This document shows, piece after piece, positions 41,197 through 49,742 of a stretch of DNA of 64,000 bases. The position numbers and the translations under genes are program-made. This DNA comes from Streptomyces sp. CB03234 (GTDB lineage: Bacteria; Actinomycetota; Actinomycetes; Streptomycetales; Streptomycetaceae). Below the pieces are notes generated by a model. That model saw only the letters and a program-made list of their open reading frames with translations. It had not been told where the DNA came from and ran no database searches. Position 1 is the first letter of the stretch. Every line of letters begins with the position of its first letter. The DNA lies in assembly GCF_001905885.1 (NCBI RefSeq), contig NZ_LIYH01000003.1, positions 372,001 to 436,000 of the forward strand, in the 5' to 3' direction.

Positions 41197-42834
41197 ATGG
41201 CGACCACCACCCACACAGTGACCAACCAGCCTCCGCCCCTGGTCGGGTACGACGTCTTCACCGCCGATCACGCGCTGAGCGAGGCCGTGGAACGTCACCT
41301 TCCGCTCGAACTCCTCGACGAAGCCCGCCAGGAGCTGTCCACGCTCGGCACCACCGCCGGGTCCGCCCAGGCGCAGGAGTGGGGGTTCCTCGCCAACGAG
41401 AACCCGCCGAAGCTGCGCACCCACGACCGGTACGGCCACCGGATCGACCACGTCGACTTCCACCCCTCCTGGCACCGGCTGCTCGGCCACGCGGTCACGA
41501 ACGGGCTGACCAACGCCTGGGGCCGGCCGGGCGGTCATGTGCGGCGCGCCGCCGGGTTCCTGGTGTGGGCCCAGACCGAGGCGGGGCACGGCTGCCCGCT
41601 GTCGATGACGCACGCCGCCGTCCCGGCGCTGCGCACGGACCCGGAGCTCGCCGCCTTCTGGGAGCCGAAGCTGACGTCCCAGATCTACGAGGGCGAGGAG
41701 CTGCGGCCGGCCGCCGACAAGACCGGGGTGCTCTTCGGGATGGGCATGACGGAGAAGCAGGGCGGCAGCGACGTACGGGTGAACACGACGACGGCGACGC
41801 CGCTGGAGGCGGACGGCGAGTACGTCCTGACGGGGCACAAGTGGTTCTGTTCGGCGCCGATGAGCGACGCCTTCCTGGTGCTGGCGCAGGCGCCGGGAGG
41901 CCTCACGTGCTTCCTGTTGCCGCGTGTCCTGGAGGACGGTAACCGGAATGTGTTCCGGATCCAGCGCCTGAAGGACAAGCTCGGCAACCGGTCGAACGCG
42001 TCGAGCGAGGTGGAGTTCGACGGGACGTGGGCGCGCCGGGTCGGTGAGGAGGGGCGCGGGGTGCGCACCATCATCGAGATGGTGGCGGCGACCCGGCTGG
42101 ACTGTGTGGTCGGCTCGGCCGCGCTGATGCGGCAGGCGGTGGCGCAGGCGGTGCACCACGCCGCGTACCGCAGCGCCTTCGGCGGCGTACTGATCGACAA
42201 GCCGCTGATGCGCAACGTCCTGGCCGATCTGGCGCTGGAGTCGGAGGCGGCGACGACCCTGGGGATGCGGCTCGCGGCCGCGTACGACACCGACAGCGAG
42301 CAGGAGCGGGCGTTCCTGCGGATCGCGGTGCCGGCGGCCAAGTACTGGGTGACGAAGCGGTGTACGCCTACGACGGCGGAGGCGCTGGAGTGCCTGGGCG
42401 GCAACGGGTACGTGGAGGAGTCCGGGATGCCGCGGCTGCTGCGCGAGGCCCCGCTGAACTCGATCTGGGAGGGCTCGGGCAACGTCCAGGCGCTGGACGT
42501 GCTGCGGGCGCTCCAGAGGGAGCCGCTGGCGCTGAACGCCTTCCTGGAGGAGGTCGGCAAGGCGCGGGGCGCGGACCACCGGCTGGACGGGGCGATCAAG
42601 GACCTGCTGGCCGAACTGGCGGACCTGGACGGTATCGAGGCGCGGGCGCGGCGGCTGGTGGAGCGGATGGCGCTGGTGCTGCAGGGGTCACTGCTGGTGC
42701 GGTGGGCGCCGTCGGCGGTGGCGGACGCGTTCTGCGCCTCGCGGCTGGGCGGGGACTGGGGGGCGGCGTTCGGGACGCTGCCGCACACGCTGGACCTGGC
42801 GGCGGTGGTGGAGCGGGCCCGGGCGGTGGTCTGA
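41197..42834 (+). CDS. AidB-like acyl-CoA dehydrogenase
   Basis: 545 aa, the length of AidB rather than ordinary acyl-CoA dehydrogenases (about 380). Signatures include GMGMTEKQGGSDVRVNTTTA, TGHKWFCSAPMSDAFLVLA, LKDKLGNRSNASSEVEFD and ECLGGNGYVEESGMPRLLREAPLNSIWEGSGNV. AidB binds FAD, and in E. coli is part of the adaptive response to DNA alkylation; here DNA repair is only an inference. ATG at 41197 has no ribosome site, and a TACCGT -10-like box lies 6 nt before it, so the message may be leaderless. Confidence 0.9.
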   Translation: MATTTHTVTNQPPPLVGYDVFTADHALSEAVERHLPLELLDEARQELSTLGTTAGSAQAQEWGFLANENPPKLRTHDRYGHRIDHVDFHPSWHRLLGHAVTNGLTNAWGRPGGHVRRAAGFLVWAQTEAGHGCPLSMTHAAVPALRTDPELAAFWEPKLTSQIYEGEELRPAADKTGVLFGMGMTEKQGGSDVRVNTTTATPLEADGEYVLTGHKWFCSAPMSDAFLVLAQAPGGLTCFLLPRVLEDGNRNVFRIQRLKDKLGNRSNASSEVEFDGTWARRVGEEGRGVRTIIEMVAATRLDCVVGSAALMRQAVAQAVHHAAYRSAFGGVLIDKPLMRNVLADLALESEAATTLGMRLAAAYDTDSEQERAFLRIAVPAAKYWVTKRCTPTTAEALECLGGNGYVEESGMPRLLREAPLNSIWEGSGNVQALDVLRALQREPLALNAFLEEVGKARGADHRLDGAIKDLLAELADLDGIEARARRLVERMALVLQGSLLVRWAPSAVADAFCASRLGGDWGAAFGTLPHTLDLAAVVERARAVV

Positions 42835-42954
42835 CGACTCGCGGGCGCGGTGAGGCGAAGGGGGTCCCCGGGCCAGGGGGGTGGCCCGAGCACGATCGAC
42901 CGTCGGCACACCCTTGAGACCCCCCGGAGCCGAACCGAGCCGCAGGAAAAAGGG

Positions 42955-42988
42955 GGGCGCGGGCCGTGTGTCCATTCGGCCCGCGCCC
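42955..42988 (+). terminator. Hairpin 1 after the AidB-like gene
   Basis: GGGCGCGGGCC and GGCCCGCGCCC, perfect 11-bp arms, 12-nt loop. Probable terminator in the 306-bp gap 42835-43140. Confidence 0.75.
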
Positions 42989-42999
42989 GGAGAGCGGCT

Positions 43000-43031
43000 G
43001 GGATGGTGCTGCGCCGACACGGCACCATCCC
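43000..43031 (+). terminator. Hairpin 2 after the AidB-like gene
   Basis: GGGATGGTGC and GCACCATCCC, perfect 10-bp arms, 12-nt loop, 11 nt after hairpin 1. A second terminator, or an element at the start of the GAF-regulator promoter region. Confidence 0.6.
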
Positions 43032-43140
43032 GTCGCCGTACCACTTTCGTACGGGGGCAGGGCTGTTCGCGAGAGTTGCAAAGGGTTGCAGCGTTGTGGG
43101 CGATATCGGGGCGCACTGCCGCCGGGCAGGGGAGGATGGG

Positions 43141-44526
43141 GTGACACGTACCAGCCACCAGGTGGGGCGGCAGCGGGGAGGACCGGTGCGTCAGGCCACA
43201 GTCGACATGACACGGCTCGCCGCCATGGACACGCGCGAGGCGGCGTTGCTGCTCAAGGGCGTGCGGGAGGCGGCGCTGAAGGGCGGGCGGGCGCCGCTGG
43301 CGCCGCGCGCCGACATACGTGAGTCGTGGCAGCGGATGCTGCGCAAGGGGGTGGATCCGGACAAGGACCACCGTTCGGGGCTGCTGCCGCCGGGGGAAAT
43401 CGAGCGGCGCCGCGCGGCCTCGCCGCTGGCGGAGCTGCTGCCGGTGCTGCGGGAGGGGCTGGTGTCGACCTCGGCGGCGTCCGACGCGGTGCGGCACATC
43501 ATGGTCGTGGCGGACGCCGAGGGCCGGGTGCTGTGGCGCGAGGGCAGCGCGAGTGTGCTGCGGAAGGCGGACGGGCACGGGTTCGAGCCGGGCGCCGACT
43601 GGACGGAGACGACGGTCGGGACGAACGGGGTGGGCACCGCGCTGGTGACGCGCCGTCCGGTGCAGGTGCACTCGGCGGAGCACTTCGTCTCGACGCACCA
43701 TTCGTGGACGTGCGCGGGGGCGCCCATCACGGACCCGAGGGACGGGAAGCTGCTCGGCGCGGTGGATGTGAGCGGGCCGCTGGCGACGATGCACCCGGCG
43801 ACGCTGATGCTGGTGAGTTCGGTCGCGCGGCTCGCGGAGGCGGAGCTGCGCAACCGGCACTTCGCCGATCTGGCGCGGCTGCGTGCCGTGGCGGCGCCGA
43901 TCCTGTGCCGGGTGGGTGGCAGGGCGCTGGCGGTGGACGCGCACGGCTGGCTGGCCGGTGTGACGGGGATGCCGCCGGTGGACCGGCTGGCGCTGCCGGT
44001 GTCGTTCCGGCCGGGCCGGGTGTGGCTGCCGTCGCTGGGGCTGTGCGAGGCGGAGCCGCTGCCGGGCGGGTGGCTGGTGCGGCTGGTGGACGAGGAGGCG
44101 CGGGCGGCGGGCGCGGGCGCGTCGAGCCGGCTGGTGCTGGACGTGAGCCGGCCGCGCCGCTGGTCGCTGGAGGTGTCGGGGGCCGCGGGCGCCTGGACGC
44201 GGGAGCTGAGCCCGCGCCACGCCGAGCTGCTGTACCTGCTGGCCCTGCACCGGGACGGCCGTACGGCGGCGGAGCTGGCGTACGACGTGTTCGGCGACCG
44301 CACGCGTACGGTGACGGTCCGGGCCGAGATGTCCCGGATACGCCGCACCCTCGCGGGCGTCCTGGACCACCGCCCGTACCGCTTCCGCGAGGAGGTCGAG
44401 GTGGAGGTGGTCCGCCCCGCCGACCCGGCCGACCTGCTCCCCCACTCCACGGCCCCGGCGGTACGCGCTTCCCGGGAGGAACCGGCCGATGCGGCCGAGC
44501 CCGGCCCGCCGCGCGGCGTGGGGTGA
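43141..44526 (+). CDS. GAF-domain transcriptional regulator (AcoR-like N-terminus)
   Basis: 461 aa. N-terminal region like activators of acetoin/glycerol catabolism: IRESWQRMLRKGVDPD, then a GAF domain (about 90-215) with VVADAEGRVLWREGS, WTETTVGTNGVGTALVTRRPVQV, HHSWTCAGAPITDP and GKLLGAVDVSG. There is no sigma54 AAA+ domain. Instead the C-terminus (about 345-420) has a winged-helix-like module, ELSPRHAELLYLLALHRDG then TVRAEMSRIRRTLAGVL. GTG at 43141 follows GGGGAGGATGGG. GTTGCA occurs twice 10 bp apart near 43074-43090 upstream. Ligand unknown. Confidence 0.87.
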   Translation: MTRTSHQVGRQRGGPVRQATVDMTRLAAMDTREAALLLKGVREAALKGGRAPLAPRADIRESWQRMLRKGVDPDKDHRSGLLPPGEIERRRAASPLAELLPVLREGLVSTSAASDAVRHIMVVADAEGRVLWREGSASVLRKADGHGFEPGADWTETTVGTNGVGTALVTRRPVQVHSAEHFVSTHHSWTCAGAPITDPRDGKLLGAVDVSGPLATMHPATLMLVSSVARLAEAELRNRHFADLARLRAVAAPILCRVGGRALAVDAHGWLAGVTGMPPVDRLALPVSFRPGRVWLPSLGLCEAEPLPGGWLVRLVDEEARAAGAGASSRLVLDVSRPRRWSLEVSGAAGAWTRELSPRHAELLYLLALHRDGRTAAELAYDVFGDRTRTVTVRAEMSRIRRTLAGVLDHRPYRFREEVEVEVVRPADPADLLPHSTAPAVRASREEPADAAEPGPPRGVG

Positions 44527-44571
44527 CCACGGCCGGCGGTGGACCGGCCTCGGGGCTCCGTCTTGTCCGCC

Positions 44572-44624
44572 GGCCAGGACGCATGGTCGACCGGCGCATG
44601 GTCGGCCAGGACGCATGGTCGACC
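44572..44624. repeat. Two direct copies of a 21-bp sequence
   Basis: GGCCAGGACGCATGGTCGAC plus one C, at 44572-44592 and 44604-44624, with a further GCGCATGGT core between them and another after (44625-44637). Period 32 bp, directly upstream of the GNAT gene. Possible operator array or replication-slippage product. Confidence 0.75.
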
Positions 44625-44647
44625 AGGGCGCATGGTTCGCTTGGGGT

Positions 44648-45217
44648 ATGAGCATCACCGTGACCACCTGGTCCCTCGAACAGACCTCCCCCGACGACCT
44701 TCGGCCCGCCGCCGAGCCCGCCGGGGACATCCGGATCGTGCGGGCCGAGGTGCCCTCGCCCGAGTTCAGCCGGTTCCTCTATACGGCGGTGGGCGGCGAC
44801 CTCCGCTGGACGGACCGGCTGGGGCTGACGTACGCCCAGTGGAGGGAGATCGTCGAGCGGCCCGGGGCGGAGATCTGGGTGGCGTACGAGAAGGGGACAC
44901 CTGCCGGGTACGTGGAGCTGGACCCGCAGGACGACGGTGTCGTGGAGATCGTGTACTTCGGGCTGATACCGGCGTTCCGGGGGCGGCGGATCGGCGGGCA
45001 CCTGCTGTCGTACGGTGTGGCGCGCGCCTGGGACCTGGCCGACCGCTGGCCGGGGCGGGACGCCACGAAGCGGGTGTGGCTGCACACCTGCTCCCTGGAC
45101 GGGGAGCACGCGATGGACAACTATCTGCGTCGGGGCTTCCGGCTTTTCGACACCGAGGTGACGGAGGAGCCGGAGACGGAGAACCCCGGCCCGTGGCCGG
45201 GGGCAGCCACCCTCTGA
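44648..45217 (+). CDS. GNAT-family N-acetyltransferase
   Basis: 189 aa. The acetyl-CoA-binding motif A is clear: VVEIVYFGLIPAFRGRRIGGHLLSYGVARAWDL (pyrophosphate loop R/Q-x-x-G-x-G/A at RGRRIGG, about residues 110-125), followed by RVWLHTCSLDGEHAMDNYLRRGFRLF. Substrate unknown. ATG at 44648, weak GGGG upstream. Single-gene unit ahead of the sulfur operon. Confidence 0.9.
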   Translation: MSITVTTWSLEQTSPDDLRPAAEPAGDIRIVRAEVPSPEFSRFLYTAVGGDLRWTDRLGLTYAQWREIVERPGAEIWVAYEKGTPAGYVELDPQDDGVVEIVYFGLIPAFRGRRIGGHLLSYGVARAWDLADRWPGRDATKRVWLHTCSLDGEHAMDNYLRRGFRLFDTEVTEEPETENPGPWPGAATL

Positions 45218-45315
45218 GCGACCGGCTCCTCGGCCGCCGCCCCCGCACCGAGGTGCCGGGGTGGCGGCCCGACGAGTGATCCACAACACAGGCGTCCACG
45301 ATGCGGGACAGCTAT

Positions 45316-45330
45316 GTCCATATGATGGAC
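45316..45330. promoter_or_regulatory. Inverted repeat in the cys operon promoter region
   Basis: GTCCAT-ATG-ATGGAC, perfect 6-bp arms, 42 bp before the leader peptide. A second, TGGAC-TGG-GTCCA, follows near 45336-45348. Candidate binding sites for a sulfur regulator such as CymR/CysB-type proteins. Confidence 0.45.
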
Positions 45331-45371
45331 GAACCTGGACTGGGTCCAAAGTCCCATGGCACGCTTCCGTC

Positions 45372-45455
45372 ATGTCTCGAGCTGGAATTGCCTTGGTGAG
45401 TCGGCGGCACGTCGACCTCGGCCGCATGTCCAGCGCCATCTGTCCGGTGAGCTGA
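45372..45455 (+). CDS. Cys operon leader peptide
   Basis: 27 aa, beginning MSRAGIALVSRRHVDLGRMS and ending in a Cys-Pro segment (codons ATC TGT CCG near the stop). This matches the short actinobacterial leader peptides found before sulfur-assimilation operons (pattern R-x-VDL-x-R...C-P). Their single late Cys codon is thought to let ribosome stalling report cysteine shortage and control downstream expression. It lies 126 nt before the sulfite reductase start. The intervening region can form small hairpins (for example TGCAGG with CCTGCA near 45538-45561). Confidence 0.85.
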   Translation: MSRAGIALVSRRHVDLGRMSSAICPVS

Positions 45456-45581
45456 TCAGACCAGCACCACCGCGATCCCCCGAACTTCTGAACCCCCAGC
45501 GCACCGCCGCGCCAACCCCTGCTCAGCGCGCGAGTGTGCAGGTCAGAGCCGCCCTCCTGCAGTCCCGAAGGACGTATCGTC

Positions 45582-47279
45582 ATGGCCGCCACCCCCGAAA
45601 AGCCCGCCTCCGCCACCGCCCGTCGCAAGACCGGGCGTCACCGTGGCGAAGGCCAGTGGGCCGTGGGCCACTTCACGCCCCTCAACGGCAACGAGCAGTT
45701 CAAGAAGGACGACGACGGTCTCAACGTACGGACACGCATTGAGACGATCTACTCCAAGGCCGGCTTCGACTCGATCGACCCGAACGACCTGCGCGGCCGG
45801 ATGCGCTGGTGGGGCCTGTACACCCAGCGCAAGCCCGGGATCGACGGCGGCAAGACCGCGATCCTGGAGCCGGAGGAGCTGGACGACGAGTACTTCATGC
45901 TGCGCGTCCGCATCGACGGCGGCCGGCTGACCACCGAGCAGCTCCGGGTCATCGGTGAGATCTCGCAGGAGTTCGCGCGCGGGACGGCGGACATCACGGA
46001 CCGGCAGAACGTCCAGTACCACTGGATCCGGATCGAGGACGTGCCCGAGATCTGGAACCGCCTCGAAGCCGTGGGCCTGTCCACCACCGAGGCGTGCGGT
46101 GACACCCCGCGCGTCATCCTCGGCTCCCCGGTGGCCGGGATCGCCGAGGACGAGATCATCGACGGCACCCCCGCCATCGACGAGATCCACCGCCGGATCG
46201 TCGGCAACAAGGACTTCTCCAACCTGCCCCGCAAGTTCAAGTCGGCGATTTCCGGCTCCCCGCTGCTGGACGTGGCGCACGAGATCAACGACATCGCCTT
46301 CGTCGGCGTGAACCACCCCGAGCACGGTCCCGGCTTCGACCTGTGGGTCGGCGGCGGCCTGTCCACCAACCCCAAGATCGGGGTGCGGCTCGGCGCGTGG
46401 GTGCCGCTCGACGAGGTCCCGGACGTGTACGAGGGCGTCATCTCGATCTTCCGCGACTACGGCTACCGGCGGCTGCGCAACCGCGCCCGCCTGAAGTTCC
46501 TGGTCGCCGACTGGGGCCCCGAGAAGTTCCGCCAGGTGCTGGAGGACGAGTACCTGAAGCGCACGCTGGTCGACGGCCCGGCTCCCGAGCAGCCCGTACA
46601 GCAGTGGCGTGACCACGTGGGCGTGCACCGGCAGAAGGACGGCCGGTTCTACGTCGGCTTCGCGCCGCGCGTCGGCCGGGTCGACGGTGCCACGCTCACC
46701 AAGATCGCCGAGGTGGCCCAGGCGCACGGCTCCGGCCGGCTGCGGACCACCGCCGAGCAGAAGATGCTCGTCCTCGACGTCGAGGAGGCGCAGGTCGAGT
46801 CGCTGGTGGCGGGGCTGGAGGCACTTGACCTCCAGGTCAAGCCGTCGCCGTTCCGGCGCGGCACGATGGCCTGCACCGGCATCGAGTTCTGCAAGCTGGC
46901 GATCGTCGAGACCAAGGCGCGCGGCGCGTCGCTGATCGACGAGCTGGAGCGCCGCATCCCGGACTTCGACGAACCGATCACCATCAACATCAACGGCTGC
47001 CCCAACGCCTGCGCGCGTATCCAGGTGGCGGACATCGGTCTCAAGGGCCAGCTGGTCCTCGACGACGAGGGCAACCAGGTGGAGGGCTACCAGGTCCACC
47101 TGGGCGGCGCCCTCGGCCTGGAGGCCGGCTTCGGCCGCAAGGTGCGCGGCCTGAAGGTCACCTCCGCCGAGCTGCCCGACTACATCGAGCGGGTCCTGGG
47201 CCGCTTCCAGGAGCAGCGCGAGGACGGCGAGCGCTTCGCCACCTGGGCGGCGCGCGCGTCGGAGGAGGACCTGTCGTGA
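45582..47279 (+). CDS. cysI: Assimilatory sulfite reductase (ferredoxin)
   Basis: 565 aa. Duplicated ferredoxin-like/siroheme reductase halves with the 4Fe-4S/siroheme cysteines in MACTGIEFCKLA (C-x5-C) and INGCPNACAR (C-x3-C). The conserved WGLYTQRKPG and TTEACGDTPR segments hold the Tyr and Cys that form a covalent link in mycobacterial SirA. It reduces sulfite to sulfide with six electrons from ferredoxin; nitrite reductase is the close alternative, but the cys operon settles it. ATG at 45582 follows GAAGGA. The stop overlaps the next start (GTGA). Confidence 0.95.
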   Translation: MAATPEKPASATARRKTGRHRGEGQWAVGHFTPLNGNEQFKKDDDGLNVRTRIETIYSKAGFDSIDPNDLRGRMRWWGLYTQRKPGIDGGKTAILEPEELDDEYFMLRVRIDGGRLTTEQLRVIGEISQEFARGTADITDRQNVQYHWIRIEDVPEIWNRLEAVGLSTTEACGDTPRVILGSPVAGIAEDEIIDGTPAIDEIHRRIVGNKDFSNLPRKFKSAISGSPLLDVAHEINDIAFVGVNHPEHGPGFDLWVGGGLSTNPKIGVRLGAWVPLDEVPDVYEGVISIFRDYGYRRLRNRARLKFLVADWGPEKFRQVLEDEYLKRTLVDGPAPEQPVQQWRDHVGVHRQKDGRFYVGFAPRVGRVDGATLTKIAEVAQAHGSGRLRTTAEQKMLVLDVEEAQVESLVAGLEALDLQVKPSPFRRGTMACTGIEFCKLAIVETKARGASLIDELERRIPDFDEPITININGCPNACARIQVADIGLKGQLVLDDEGNQVEGYQVHLGGALGLEAGFGRKVRGLKVTSAELPDYIERVLGRFQEQREDGERFATWAARASEEDLS

Positions 47280-47455
47280 GCGAGCGCGCGGCGCCCTTCT
47301 ACTGCCCGTACTGCGGCGACGAGGACCTGCGTCCCAGCGAGCAGGGTCACGGCGCCTGGGAATGCGCGGCATGCAATCGAGCCTTCCAGTTGAAGTTCCT
47401 CGGGTTGCTGACCCGGGGACTTCAGCGCAACGACGGTGGAGGGGAAGCGATATGA
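47276..47455 (+). CDS. Small zinc-ribbon protein of the cys operon
   Basis: 59 aa. Two CxxC pairs, FYCPYCGDED and WECAACNRAF, 18 residues apart, form a zinc ribbon. It starts at a GTG that overlaps the sulfite reductase stop and ends overlapping the cysH start (ATGA), so it is translated with both. Small proteins like this occur at the same place in other Streptomyces cys operons as I recall. It may assist reductase assembly or bind metal; no function is demonstrated. Confidence 0.85.
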   Translation: MSERAAPFYCPYCGDEDLRPSEQGHGAWECAACNRAFQLKFLGLLTRGLQRNDGGGEAI

Positions 47456-48153
47456 CGGCGGTTCAGAGCAAGGAACAGCTCAAGGCGCTCGCCGAGCAGG
47501 CGGGCCGGGACCTCGAGGAGGCGTCGCCCCTGGAGATCCTGCGGTGGGCGGCCGACACCTTCGGCCCGCGCTTCTGCGTCACCTCCTCCATGGAGGACGC
47601 GGTCGTCGCCCACCTCGCCTCCCGGGCCATGCCGGGCGTGGACGTCGTCTTCCTCGACACCGGCTACCACTTCCCCGAGACCATCGGGACCCGTGACGCG
47701 GTCGAGGCCGTGATGGACGTCAACGTCATTACGCTGACCCCGCGTCAGACGGTGGCCGAGCAGGACGCCGAGTACGGCCCGAAGCTGCACGACCGCAACC
47801 CGGACCTGTGCTGCGCGCTGCGCAAGGTCAAGCCGCTGGAGGAGGGCCTGACCGCGTACGACGCGTGGGCGACCGGGCTGCGCCGCGACGAGTCCCCGAC
47901 CCGGGCGAACACCCCGGTCGTCGGGTGGGACGAGAAGCGGCAGAAGGTCAAGATCTCGCCGATCGCCCGCTGGACGCAGGACGACGTGGACGCGTACGTC
48001 GCCGAGCACGGCGTCCTCACCAACCCGCTGCTGATGGACGGGTACCCCTCCGTCGGCTGCGCGCCCTGCACACGCCGCGTGCTGGAGGGCGAGGACGCAC
48101 GGGCCGGCCGCTGGGCGGGCCGGGCGAAGACCGAGTGCGGGCTGCACGGCTGA
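47452..48153 (+). CDS. cysH: Phosphoadenylyl/adenylyl-sulfate reductase
   Basis: 233 aa. N-type ATP-pyrophosphatase fold with the PP-loop-like VTSSMEDAVVAHLA and DTGYHFPET. The cysteines DLCCALRKVKPL and GCAPCTRRV are the CC...CxxC set that binds a 4Fe-4S cluster, so this is the APS-using type rather than the cluster-free PAPS type. The catalytic C-terminal ECGLHG is present. It makes sulfite from APS with thioredoxin. Overlaps neighbours by 4 and 1 nt. Confidence 0.95.
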   Translation: MTAVQSKEQLKALAEQAGRDLEEASPLEILRWAADTFGPRFCVTSSMEDAVVAHLASRAMPGVDVVFLDTGYHFPETIGTRDAVEAVMDVNVITLTPRQTVAEQDAEYGPKLHDRNPDLCCALRKVKPLEEGLTAYDAWATGLRRDESPTRANTPVVGWDEKRQKVKISPIARWTQDDVDAYVAEHGVLTNPLLMDGYPSVGCAPCTRRVLEGEDARAGRWAGRAKTECGLHG

Positions 48154-48710
48154 TGACGACTGTGGGAGAAGAGAACGTGACTGGGGCCACCATCTGGCTC
48201 ACCGGGCTGCCGAGCGCCGGCAAGACCACGATCGCCTACGAGCTGGCGGACCGGCTGCGCGACGAGGGCCGCCGGGTCGAGGTGCTCGACGGCGACGAGA
48301 TCCGCGAGTTCCTCTCGGCGGGCCTCGGGTTCAGCCGTGAGGACCGGCACACCAATGTGCAGCGGATCGGCTTCGTCGCCGAGCTGCTGGCGTCGAACGG
48401 TGTGCACGTCCTGGTGCCGGTCATCGCCCCGTACGCGGACAGCCGCGAGGCCGTGCGCAAGCGCCACCAGCAGGAAGGCACTCCGTACGTCGAGGTGCAC
48501 GTCGCCACTCCGGTGGAGGTGTGCTCCGTACGGGATGTGAAGGGGCTGTACGCCAAGCAGGCCGCGGGCGAGATCAGCGGGCTGACCGGCGTGGACGACC
48601 CGTACGAGGAGCCGGAGACCCCGGACCTGCGGATCGAGTCCCAGAACCAGACCGTGCAGGAGTCCGCCGCGGCGGTCCACGCCCTGCTGACCGAGAGGGG
48701 AATCCTGTGA
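48153..48710 (+). CDS. cysC: Adenylylsulfate kinase
   Basis: 185 aa. Walker A GLPSAGKTT, followed by VLDGDEIREFLSAGLGFSREDRHTNVQRIGFVAELL, the APS-binding region, and the lid motif DVKGLYAKQAAGEI with FTGVDDPYE-like LTGVDDPYEEP. It phosphorylates APS to PAPS. With an APS-type CysH in the same operon, PAPS may serve sulfotransferases or sulfate storage. ATG at 48153 overlaps the cysH stop (TGATG); GTG at 48177 with GGGAGAAGAG upstream is an equally good start. Confidence 0.94.
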   Translation: MTTVGEENVTGATIWLTGLPSAGKTTIAYELADRLRDEGRRVEVLDGDEIREFLSAGLGFSREDRHTNVQRIGFVAELLASNGVHVLVPVIAPYADSREAVRKRHQQEGTPYVEVHVATPVEVCSVRDVKGLYAKQAAGEISGLTGVDDPYEEPETPDLRIESQNQTVQESAAAVHALLTERGIL

Positions 48711-48805
48711 GCGACGCATGCGCGGCCGCCGGGCCGCAGATGACAACGAAGGCCGCACCTCTGCGCCGCGCAGGCGGAGAAGCGAACGAAAGGGGTGCAG
48801 CATGA
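48707..48805 (+). CDS. Possible coupling mini-ORF between cysC and cysD
   Basis: 32 codons, GTG overlapping the cysC stop (GTGA) and stop overlapping the cysD start (ATGA). It fills the only sizeable gap between cys genes and would keep ribosomes moving into cysD. No recognisable domain (starts MSDACAAAGPQ). Could be chance. Confidence 0.3.
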   Translation: MSDACAAAGPQMTTKAAPLRRAGGEANERGAA

Positions 48806-49740
48806 CGACGACCTTCAACGTCGTGAACGAGGAGACGGACAGCCCGTTCGCGCTGTCGCACCTGGACTCCCTGGAGTCCGAGGCGGTGCACATCTTCCGC
48901 GAGGTGGCGGGAGAGTTCGAGCGGCCGGTGATCCTGTTCTCCGGCGGCAAGGACTCGATCGTCATGCTGCACCTGGCGCTGAAGGCGTTCGCCCCCGCCG
49001 CGATCCCCTTCACGCTGCTGCACGTCGACACCGGGCACAACTTCCCCGAGGTCATCGCGTACCGCGACCGTACGGTCGAGAAGTACGGGCTGCGCCTGCA
49101 CGTGGCGTCCGTGCAGGACTACATCGACCGCGGTGTCCTCAAGGAGCGCCCGGACGGCACCCGCAACCCGCTGCAGACCGTTCCGCTGACCGAGGCCATC
49201 CAGCAGCACCGCTTCGACGCCGTGTTCGGCGGCGGGCGGCGCGACGAGGAGAAGGCTCGGGCGAAGGAGCGGGTGTTCTCGCTGCGCGACGAGTTCTCGC
49301 AGTGGGACCCGCGCCGCCAGCGGCCCGAGCTGTGGCAGCTGTACAACGGCCGGCACGCGCCCGGTGAGCACGTGCGTGTGTTCCCGCTGTCCAACTGGAC
49401 CGAGCTGGACGTGTGGCAGTACATCGAGCGCGAGGGCATCGAGCTGCCGCAGATCTACTTCGCGCACGAGCGTGAGGTGTTCTCCCGCAACGGCATGTGG
49501 CTGACGGCCGGCGAGTGGGGCGGCCCCAAGGACAGCGAGCCGGTGGAGAAGCGGATGATCCGCTACCGCACGGTCGGCGACATGTCCTGCACCGGCGCCG
49601 TCGACTCCGACGCCACCACGCTCCAGGACGTGATCGCCGAGATCGCCGCGTCCCGGCTCACCGAGCGGGGCGCCACCCGCGCCGACGACAAGCTGTCCGA
49701 GGCCGCGATGGAAGACCGCAAGCGCGAAGGGTACTTCTAG
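48802..49740 (+). CDS. cysD: Sulfate adenylyltransferase subunit 2
   Basis: 312 aa. ATP-pyrophosphatase fold with the P-loop FSGGKDSIVMLHLA, then LHVDTGHNFPEVIAYRD, FGGGRRDEEKARAKER and FPLSNWTELDVWQYI. Catalyses APS formation from sulfate and ATP, driven by GTP hydrolysis in CysN. ATG at 48802 with AAGGGG upstream. The next gene starts 2 nt after its stop. Confidence 0.96.
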   Translation: MTTTFNVVNEETDSPFALSHLDSLESEAVHIFREVAGEFERPVILFSGGKDSIVMLHLALKAFAPAAIPFTLLHVDTGHNFPEVIAYRDRTVEKYGLRLHVASVQDYIDRGVLKERPDGTRNPLQTVPLTEAIQQHRFDAVFGGGRRDEEKARAKERVFSLRDEFSQWDPRRQRPELWQLYNGRHAPGEHVRVFPLSNWTELDVWQYIEREGIELPQIYFAHEREVFSRNGMWLTAGEWGGPKDSEPVEKRMIRYRTVGDMSCTGAVDSDATTLQDVIAEIAASRLTERGATRADDKLSEAAMEDRKREGYF

Positions 49741-49742
49741 AC

